Assembly (NCBI GenBank): GCA_900318145.1
Contig: ONJM01000007.1
Location: 1 to 64,000, forward strand
From: an uncultured Eubacteriales bacterium
Lineage (GTDB): Bacteria > Bacillota > Clostridia > Christensenellales > Aristaeellaceae
Direction: 5' to 3'
DNA: 64,000 bases
In this document: in pieces, positions 17,749 through 24,802 of the stretch
Position numbering within the stretch: the stretch's first letter is position 1
Layout: every line of letters starts with the position of its first letter
Notes under the pieces: generated by a model
The model's input: the letters and a program-made list of their open reading frames with translations, nothing else
Database searches by the model: none
Told to the model about the DNA's origin: nothing
Made by a program: the position numbers and the translations under genes

Positions 17749-20250
17749 ATGAAGAAACTTTTAGCCCTGGTACTGGCTCTCTGCATGATGGCGGGTGTTG
17801 TATCCGCCCTGGCAGAAGGTTTTACCCCTGCTGAGTCCTATGACGTCGGCGAACGAAAGTTTGACGGCGGCGCGATCACCACTGCCAAAGCCGAAGCCGG
17901 CGGCGGTGAAGTGGACACCGAGCGGTATGCCGGCGTGGAAGGAAAGGATTATACCGATGAAAAGGAATATACCTTCCATGACTACATCACCGCCACCACC
18001 ACGATGGACTGGAACCCCCACACCTGGGAGACCAACGATGACTCCAGCGTGCTGGACATGATGACCATGGGATTCTATGGCATCGTGCTGAACAAGGACA
18101 AGTCCGGCTACGCCATCACCTGTGAAATGGCTGCCGAGCTGCCTGTCGACGTGACTGCTGAATACGCCGGCAAATTCGGTGTCGCCGAAGGTGAAACCGC
18201 GAAGGCCTGGCGGATCGCCCTGAATCAGGACGCTACCTGGGAAAACGGTGAGAAGATCACAGCTGACGACTACATCTACTCCATGCAGCAGCAGCTGAAC
18301 CCCAAGATGAAGAACCGCCGCGCGGACAGCTACTATGCCGGCGATATGATCATCTACAACGCCAAGAACTATCTGTATGCCGGTGAGACCGCCTACAGTC
18401 TGATTGAGGATGACGCGGCGAACCTGGTTGCCGCCGGAACCGATGTTTATCTGGATATGAGCTTCTGGGGCCTGGTCGGTGCCGCCGACGCGGAAGGCAA
18501 CGCCGCTCCCCAGTATGTGAGCATTGCCGATGAAACCATGTACCGTGACGCGGGCGTGGAAGAAGGACAGCCTGAAGACTGGGTTTCCGCGAAGTACATC
18601 TTCGACACCTATCTGGCTGCCGGTATGCCCTACGAATCCTATGCCGCACAGTACCTGTACACCGCGAGCATCGCTCCCGAAACCTCCTGGGACGATGTCG
18701 GTCTCGTCAAGGTGGACGATTACACCATCGACCTGATTCTGGAAAAGGCCATGGAAGAGCCCGCCTTCTATATGCCCTACAACCTGAGCTCCAACTGGCT
18801 GGTTTACAAGCCCATGTATGAAGAGCTGAAGGTGTTCACCGACGCGGACGGCAAGGAAGTTGCCACCGAAGAGGAAGCCACGACCGTTACCTCCAAGTAC
18901 ATGAAGGACGTCGATTCCTCCTTCTCCTACGGCCCCTACAAAATCACCTACTTCGAGCTGGATAAGCAGATCAGCTACGAGCGGAATCCCGAGTGGTACG
19001 GTTACCGTGACGGAAAGCATACCGGTATGTACCAGACGGACAAGGTTTCCGTTACCGTGCTGGGCGAGCATGCCACCCAGATCCTGACCTTCGAGGCCGG
19101 CAAGCTGGACGGCGTCAGCCTGCAGCAGGAAGACATGGCGAAGTATGCCTCTTCCGATTATATCGTATACGAGCCGCAGAGCTATACCACCAAGATTTCC
19201 TTCAACACCAACTACGAGAAGCTGCTTGAGCACGGCACCGGAAGCCAGATCCTCGTGATCGATGAATTCCGTGAAGCTTTCGCGCTGTGCCTCGACCGTG
19301 AGCATTTCGCGACTGCCTACACTTCCGCCGGTACCGCCGGTTTCGGCCTGCTGAACTATCAGTATGTGTACGATCCCTTCACCGGTGCTGCCTACCGTGA
19401 CAGCGAAGGCGCCAAGGAAGCCATGGTGGACCTGTACGGCCTGAGCTACGGCGAAGGTTCCGACTATGCCACACTGGATGAAGCGTATGCCGCGATGACC
19501 GGCTACGACATGGAACTGGCCCGCAAGAAGATGGCTGAAGCGTATGACAAGGCCGTTGCAGCCGGTATCTGGGACGGCGAAACGCCCCTGACCATCGACT
19601 TCCGCGTTTATCAGAACGACACCATCTATGTGCAGATGTTCACCTATCTGAACGAGCAGCTGCAGGCTGCCTGCGAAGGCACCGGCTTCGAGGGCAAGGT
19701 ATCCCTGACCATGACTGTGGACGCTGACTACTACAACACCATGTATTCCGGTGCTGCGGACAGCATCTTCACCACCTGGGGCGGCGCGGCCATGGCACCC
19801 TTCACCATGATGAACCAGTGCTACACGGACGCCGCGGACGGCACCGGCAACCAGATGGAATACGGCTTCGATACCGACAAGATCGAGCTGACCATCACTG
19901 TTGACGGAAATGCTGTGACGGATAGCCTGCGCAACTGGACCAACTGGGTCGGCGGCAGCACGGATGCGGCGCTGGTTGCCAACCTGGAAGGCGTCCTGGG
20001 CAAGTTCAGCACTTATGACTACTCCACCCGCTGCGCATTCCTGGCCGCCTGCGAGAAGTGCTTCCTGAGCTACTACACCACCACCCCGGTCTACTACCGG
20101 AACGTGGCGTCCCTGCACAGCCAGCGCATCGAGTACCCGACCTATCAGTACGTTATGAACGTAGGTTTCGGCGGTCTCGCCTACTACACCTACACCATGG
20201 ACGATGCTGAGTGGGATGCTTTCATTGCCAACAACGAGCTGAAGTATTAA
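17749..20250 (+). CDS. Oligopeptide ABC importer 2, large substrate-binding protein (SBP family 5)
   Basis: 833 residues, clearly longer than the 500-650 usual for this family. The signal peptide MKKLLALVLALCMMAGVVSALA-EGF has a Cys at residue 12, but its context (LAL-C) is not a lipobox, so it is predicted to be cleaved by signal peptidase I. Family-5 features include AKAWRIALNQDATWENGEKITADDY and YSYGPYKI-type segments (FSYGPYKITYFELDK). An extra N-terminal region (about 25-85) before the conserved fold contributes to the length. AAAAGGAGGA precedes the ATG. It would supply substrate to the enlarged transporter encoded directly downstream. Confidence 0.88.
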   Translation: MKKLLALVLALCMMAGVVSALAEGFTPAESYDVGERKFDGGAITTAKAEAGGGEVDTERYAGVEGKDYTDEKEYTFHDYITATTTMDWNPHTWETNDDSSVLDMMTMGFYGIVLNKDKSGYAITCEMAAELPVDVTAEYAGKFGVAEGETAKAWRIALNQDATWENGEKITADDYIYSMQQQLNPKMKNRRADSYYAGDMIIYNAKNYLYAGETAYSLIEDDAANLVAAGTDVYLDMSFWGLVGAADAEGNAAPQYVSIADETMYRDAGVEEGQPEDWVSAKYIFDTYLAAGMPYESYAAQYLYTASIAPETSWDDVGLVKVDDYTIDLILEKAMEEPAFYMPYNLSSNWLVYKPMYEELKVFTDADGKEVATEEEATTVTSKYMKDVDSSFSYGPYKITYFELDKQISYERNPEWYGYRDGKHTGMYQTDKVSVTVLGEHATQILTFEAGKLDGVSLQQEDMAKYASSDYIVYEPQSYTTKISFNTNYEKLLEHGTGSQILVIDEFREAFALCLDREHFATAYTSAGTAGFGLLNYQYVYDPFTGAAYRDSEGAKEAMVDLYGLSYGEGSDYATLDEAYAAMTGYDMELARKKMAEAYDKAVAAGIWDGETPLTIDFRVYQNDTIYVQMFTYLNEQLQAACEGTGFEGKVSLTMTVDADYYNTMYSGAADSIFTTWGGAAMAPFTMMNQCYTDAADGTGNQMEYGFDTDKIELTITVDGNAVTDSLRNWTNWVGGSTDAALVANLEGVLGKFSTYDYSTRCAFLAACEKCFLSYYTTTPVYYRNVASLHSQRIEYPTYQYVMNVGFGGLAYYTYTMDDAEWDAFIANNELKY

Positions 20251-20264
20251 TCTGACGCTGGAAA

Positions 20265-20305
20265 GCGGGCACGGGAGGCAGCTCCCGTGCCCGCCATGCC
20301 TTTTT
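20265..20305 (+). terminator. Attenuating terminator after binding-protein gene 2
   Basis: A 13-bp GC-rich stem (gcgggcacgggag/ctcccgtgcccgc), a 4-base loop, then catgccttttt. Expected to stop part of the transcripts before the permease genes. Confidence 0.75.
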
Positions 20306-20312
20306 GTCGGCG

Positions 20313-20368
20313 CAGCTGACAAGGACGGCAAACCGGACCGGTTTTTCGTCCCTGTCAGCTGGTTTTTT
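20313..20368 (+). terminator. Second hairpin before permease gene of importer 2
   Basis: An outer stem (cagctgac-aaggacg with cgtccctgtcagctg) encloses an inner aaaccgg/ccggttt hairpin and is followed by ggtttttt. Together with the preceding terminator it makes a tandem, as in importer 1. Confidence 0.6.
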
Positions 20369-20406
20369 GACAGAAGAAAACTTCCACAGAATGGAGAGAG
20401 AGAAGA

Positions 20407-21366
20407 ATGACCAAGTATGTGGTCAAGCGGATTCTGCTCATGTTCCTGACGCTTTTTGTCATCATGACGATCTGCTTTATCCTGATCAAGCTTCTGCCGC
20501 TTCCCCTGATCAAGAGCATTAACAAGGACGTAGCACTTCAGGCCAAGAAGTATGAGCAGCGCGGTTACTATAAGCCCATCATGGTTCAGTACTATAACTT
20601 CTGGAAGAATGTTCTTACCAGCTGGGACTGGGGAATGGGCGAGCAGCTGTATACAGACCGTGCCGTATGGCCTGTTATGATGCAGAAGCTTCCCTATACA
20701 GTGCTGGTCAATCTCTATTCCATCCTGATCGCAATTCCGCTGGGGCTGATTTTTGGCATCTATGCGGCGCTGAAGAAAAACAAATGGCAGGACAACGTGA
20801 TTTCCACGCTGGTCATGGTGTTCACTTCGGTACCCAGCTACGTATATGCCTTCCTGGTGCAGTACTTTCTGTGCTTTAAACTGAAGTGGTTTAATCCGGT
20901 CGTGCTGTCGCAGGATCAGGCGCCGCTGATGAGCTGGAAAATGTTTATGTCCATGGTTCCGGCCGTACTCTCCCTGGGCTTCGGCGTGGTCGCGGGCCTG
21001 ACGCGTTACACCCGCGCGGAACTGAGCGAGGTGCTGACGGGCGATTATATGCTGCTGGCGCGTACAAAGGGCCTTACCAAACGGCAGGCCATTTCCCGCC
21101 ATGCCATGCGCAACGCCATGGTAGTTATCCTGCCTATGATCATCGGTGAATTTATCGGCATTCTGGGCGGCTCCCTGATTATTGAAAAAATCTTCGCGAT
21201 TCCGGGAATCGGAAATGTCTTTGTTGATTCCATTGCTGTGAAGGACTACAATTTCTTCATGGCGGAAACTTTCTTCTACACATTCATCGGTCTGGCCTCC
21301 GGCATTCTGACCGATATCAGCTACGGTTTTATCGATCCGCGCATCCGCATGGGTTCCAAGAAATGA
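20407..21366 (+). CDS. Oligopeptide ABC importer 2, OppB-like permease
   Basis: 319 residues; MTKYVVKRILLMFLTLFVIM is the first OppB membrane helix. Five more helices follow, with the coupling segment LLARTKGLTKRQAISRHAMRNAM and the ending YGFIDPRIRMGSKK typical of the family. Its size is standard, in contrast with its partner genes. GGAGAGAG precedes the ATG. It pairs with the OppC-like protein whose gene starts 30 bases after its stop. Confidence 0.9.
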   Translation: MTKYVVKRILLMFLTLFVIMTICFILIKLLPLPLIKSINKDVALQAKKYEQRGYYKPIMVQYYNFWKNVLTSWDWGMGEQLYTDRAVWPVMMQKLPYTVLVNLYSILIAIPLGLIFGIYAALKKNKWQDNVISTLVMVFTSVPSYVYAFLVQYFLCFKLKWFNPVVLSQDQAPLMSWKMFMSMVPAVLSLGFGVVAGLTRYTRAELSEVLTGDYMLLARTKGLTKRQAISRHAMRNAMVVILPMIIGEFIGILGGSLIIEKIFAIPGIGNVFVDSIAVKDYNFFMAETFFYTFIGLASGILTDISYGFIDPRIRMGSKK

Positions 21367-21396
21367 CCGAAGCAGGGAAGAAAGGAGTGCCGACAG

Positions 21397-22938
21397 ATGC
21401 AGAATGAATTAAACGGGCAGTTTCCCAAGATTCCGAAGGAGAAACTGACGCTGATCCAGCGGGATCGCCGGATCACAGACCAGAAGCTGGAAACCAAGTC
21501 CATCGGTTATTTCAAGGACGTATGGCTCCGGTTCAAAAAAGATAAGAGTGCCGTGGTCGCCTTTGTGCTGATCATGATCCTGCTGCTGTTTTCCATGTTT
21601 GTTCCGTTTATTTCCCCTATGGACGTCAGTTTCCGGGAGGAAAGCTTTGCCTATATGCTTCCCAAGATGTTTAACAATACGGGGTTCTGGGACGGGACAT
21701 TTGCTACAGAACAGACCCAGGGCGGTTTTGACATTCTCCGGGGGATCGGCGTCGAGAGCGGGCTGTCTCCCGTGGTCGGGACAGTCCGGGAATCCGAGGC
21801 TTCCGACGGAACAAAGCGCTACAGTTTCCGGCAGGATTCCTACTGTACGCCGGGATACGAAATCAAGGTGTTGGGCGAAAAGGAATACAAAGCCATGATG
21901 GCTTATCAGGATGAACACAACATCCAGATCCTTTATCCGGTTCCCGTAACCTGGAATGTAAAATTCAACGGTTACAGCGCCGGGAACTACTGGTATAAGC
22001 TGAAAGACGAAAGACCGACGTCCAGCGGCGAAGCCGTTTATGATGAAAACGGAAACTATATTCCCAACTATCTGACCAGCGACAATCCGAACGCCGGAGA
22101 CTATACCAGCCTCCGCCTGCCGGGAGACAACGGCGGGGAAGACGGAAAGACATGGTATACCTACGCGATGAAGGTGCAGGGCGGATACCGCGTCCGGATC
22201 AACCTGTATAACGATTTCATTTTCCGGAACGGCTTTAAGCCCGTGTTCGTTTTCGGTACGAACGTCTACGGACAGGATATCTTCTCCTGCCTGGCTTACG
22301 GCGGCCAGCTGAGCTTTATTCTGGCGATCAGCGTGTGCCTGATCAACTTTGTGATCGGCGCAGTGTACGGCGCTGTCGAAGGATATTACGGCGGAACCAC
22401 CGACATCGTGATGGAACGTATTTCCGATATCCTGGGTTACATGCCGTTTATCGTGATCGCAACCCTGTTCAAGCTTCATCTGCAGGAGCAGGTCGGTCCG
22501 CTGTTCTCCCTGCTCTTCGCTTTCGTTCTGACCGGGTGGATCGGCATGGCAGCCCGGGTACGGATGCAGTTCTACCGGTTCAAAGGACATGAATATGTAC
22601 TGGCTGCCCGGACACTGGGCGCACGGGACCGCCGCCTGATTTTCAAACATATTTTCCCGAACTCCCTCGGAACGATTATTACCGGAAGCATCCTGGCCAT
22701 TCCGGCTGTGATTTTCTCCGAATCCATGCTGAGCTATCTGGGGATTATCGATCTGAACACATCCTCCATGACTTCCATCGGCACCATGCTTTCCAACGGG
22801 CATGACTGCCTGCGTACGTATCCGCATGTTATTCTGTTTCCGGCCCTGTTTATCTCAATTCTTGAGATTTCATTCAACCTGTTCGGCAACGGACTGCGGG
22901 ACGCGTTCAATCCTTCTCTGAGAGGAGCGGAAGACTGA
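21397..22938 (+). CDS. Oligopeptide ABC importer 2, OppC-like permease with enlarged outer domain
   Basis: 513 residues versus about 300-350 for usual OppC. Helix 1 is at about 51-74 (SAVVAFVLIMILLLFSMFVP). The canonical FGTNVYGQDIFS motif starts only at residue 286. In importer 1 the same distance (helix start to FGTN) is 46 residues, here 235, so about 190 residues are added in the first extracytoplasmic loop. The added part is rich in Tyr, Gly, Asn and Asp and looks like a folded, beta-rich domain. The remaining helices and coupling loop (LAARTLGARDRRLIFKHIFPN) are normal. AAAGGAG precedes the start. The next gene begins one base after its stop codon. Confidence 0.88.
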   Translation: MQNELNGQFPKIPKEKLTLIQRDRRITDQKLETKSIGYFKDVWLRFKKDKSAVVAFVLIMILLLFSMFVPFISPMDVSFREESFAYMLPKMFNNTGFWDGTFATEQTQGGFDILRGIGVESGLSPVVGTVRESEASDGTKRYSFRQDSYCTPGYEIKVLGEKEYKAMMAYQDEHNIQILYPVPVTWNVKFNGYSAGNYWYKLKDERPTSSGEAVYDENGNYIPNYLTSDNPNAGDYTSLRLPGDNGGEDGKTWYTYAMKVQGGYRVRINLYNDFIFRNGFKPVFVFGTNVYGQDIFSCLAYGGQLSFILAISVCLINFVIGAVYGAVEGYYGGTTDIVMERISDILGYMPFIVIATLFKLHLQEQVGPLFSLLFAFVLTGWIGMAARVRMQFYRFKGHEYVLAARTLGARDRRLIFKHIFPNSLGTIITGSILAIPAVIFSESMLSYLGIIDLNTSSMTSIGTMLSNGHDCLRTYPHVILFPALFISILEISFNLFGNGLRDAFNPSLRGAED

Positions 22939-22939
22939 T

Positions 22940-24802
22940 ATGGCAAAAAAACTTGAAGTCAGAAATCTGACAATCTCCTTCCGCACAAATAACGGCGCTG
23001 TACGCGCAGTGCGCGATGTCTCCTTTGATCTGGAGGAAGGAGAAACGCTGGCGATTGCCGGCGAAAGCGGCAGCGGAAAATCCGTTACCACCCGCGCTGT
23101 TATGGGTATTCTGGCAGGAAACGCCATTGTGGAAGGCGGCGAGATTATCTATGACGGCAGGGATCTGCTGAAGATCCCTGAGGAAGAATTCCATACGCTC
23201 CGCGGCCACAAGCTTAGTATGGTTTTCCAGGATCCGCTCAGTGCGCTGAATCCGATCATGCGTATCGGAAAACAGCTGACGGAAGCCATGATTCTGAACA
23301 ACAAGGAACGCCGGGCGGACGGAAAGAAGCTGTACACGCATATGATCCGGACGCTGGAGAGCAATGTTCATGAAGCCGACGGGGCAGCGGACGCCAAAAA
23401 GCTGACGGAACAGATCAACCAGATTCTGAATACCAGCGCCCGGATGGAGAACGAGTGGAATACCGGATTTGAAAACATGGAGGAGCTTTTTCCAGACCGC
23501 GGGGAAAAGCCCGATTTCCTGCGCCTCGCATATGAAAAAGTCTCCGGAGAAACAGGAAACGCATATGACGAGAAATTCCTGAAACCGTACCTGGACGCGG
23601 CGAAAAAGGCGGTCGCACACGCCAACGGAAACGCCAGATCCGCCCGCCAGCTTGCCTGTGAAAGGCTTGAGAGTGCATTGAAGGCCTTTGAAAAAACGCC
23701 GCTGGATCCGGGCGAATGCAGAAACGCGGCGAAGGCCGCCTCGGATGCCGTCGAAAAGGCAATCGATCCGCTGGCACTGGAAAAGGACAATATGGCGTAC
23801 GTCTACCGCAGTTCCATGGAAGCGGGCATCAACCGCTATGCCAAAGGGCTGCAGACCAACCCGAAGGAAGAAAAGCGCTATGCTTCCGACACCAAAAAAC
23901 ATGACCGCCTCGTCGCCAAAGGAAAATTCGCGCCTTCCGTTGTACCGCTGAACCTGGTGGATATGCAGCGGGTACAGAATGAAATGGTTTCCATGACCCG
24001 GGAACTGGAACAGCATCTGCGCGAGATTCCGGAGGATCTGACAGACCAGGAACTGGAAAAGCGGGCGACGGATCTGCTGTATTTCCTCCAGTCCTGTGCA
24101 TGCAACCGGGATTATCAGCTCAGTAAAGCGACCGCAAAACACCACGCCATCAAAATCATGCGCGAGGTAGGTATCCCGGAGCCGGAGAAGCGCTATCACC
24201 AGTACCCCTTCGAGTTTTCCGGCGGTATGCGGCAGCGTATCGTAATCGCAATCGCACTGTCCGCCAATCCGGATATTCTGATTTGCGATGAACCTACCAC
24301 GGCGCTGGACGTGACCATCCAGGCGCAGATTCTGGAACTGATCAACAATCTGAAAAAAGAACGGAATCTTTCCGTTATTTTCATCACACACGACCTGGGC
24401 GTTGTGGCAAACATGGCGGACAAGATCGCGATCATGTACGCTGGAAAGATCGTGGAATACGGTACAGCGGATGATGTTTTCTACGACCCGCGGCATCCCT
24501 ACACGTGGGCACTGCTGTCCTCCATGCCGGACCTGGAGACCAAGGAAAAACTCGAAGCCATTCCCGGGACGCCGCCCAACATGATTCTGCCGCCGAAGGG
24601 AGACGCTTTCGCGGCACGAAATCAGTACGCCCTGGAAATCGACCTGGAAGAACAACCGCCCATGTTCCGGATCTCGGATACGCATTCAGCGGCTACCTGG
24701 CTGCTGCATCCGGACGCGCCGAAGGTTGATCCGCCGGCAATCGTGCGGGAGCGTATTGAACGGATGCTCCGGAAAGAACAGCAGGGAGGAGTGCAGGCAT
24801 GA
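22940..24802 (+). CDS. Oligopeptide ABC importer 2, OppD-like ATPase with a 270-residue insertion
   Basis: 620 residues versus about 330 for OppD. Walker A GESGSGKS is at 41-48, the Q-loop Gln is 97 (VFQDPLSALNP), signature FSGGMRQR at 426-433, Walker B ILICDEP about 446-452 and the switch His at 474. The Q-loop to signature distance is 329 residues; in the first domain of the importer 1 ATPase it is 58. The added part (about 127-396) is rich in Lys, Glu and Ala, predicted helical, and emerges from the helical subdomain that faces the permease. All catalytic motifs are intact. A C-terminal oligopeptide-transporter segment (530-600) is present. The stop overlaps the next start (ATGA). Confidence 0.92.
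   Translation: MAKKLEVRNLTISFRTNNGAVRAVRDVSFDLEEGETLAIAGESGSGKSVTTRAVMGILAGNAIVEGGEIIYDGRDLLKIPEEEFHTLRGHKLSMVFQDPLSALNPIMRIGKQLTEAMILNNKERRADGKKLYTHMIRTLESNVHEADGAADAKKLTEQINQILNTSARMENEWNTGFENMEELFPDRGEKPDFLRLAYEKVSGETGNAYDEKFLKPYLDAAKKAVAHANGNARSARQLACERLESALKAFEKTPLDPGECRNAAKAASDAVEKAIDPLALEKDNMAYVYRSSMEAGINRYAKGLQTNPKEEKRYASDTKKHDRLVAKGKFAPSVVPLNLVDMQRVQNEMVSMTRELEQHLREIPEDLTDQELEKRATDLLYFLQSCACNRDYQLSKATAKHHAIKIMREVGIPEPEKRYHQYPFEFSGGMRQRIVIAIALSANPDILICDEPTTALDVTIQAQILELINNLKKERNLSVIFITHDLGVVANMADKIAIMYAGKIVEYGTADDVFYDPRHPYTWALLSSMPDLETKEKLEAIPGTPPNMILPPKGDAFAARNQYALEIDLEEQPPMFRISDTHSAATWLLHPDAPKVDPPAIVRERIERMLRKEQQGGVQA

Noticed and set aside
17761-21102. A 1113-codon open frame on the minus strand opposite the binding-protein gene 2 and OppB
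   Set aside because: Antisense shadow of two clear genes; its Gly/Val/His-rich translation has no family features.
23300-24130. Intein or mobile intron inside the OppD-like gene
   Set aside because: No intein splice-block residues (N-terminal Cys/Ser block A, C-terminal HN) at the edges and no homing endonuclease motif; the reading frame and composition are smooth.
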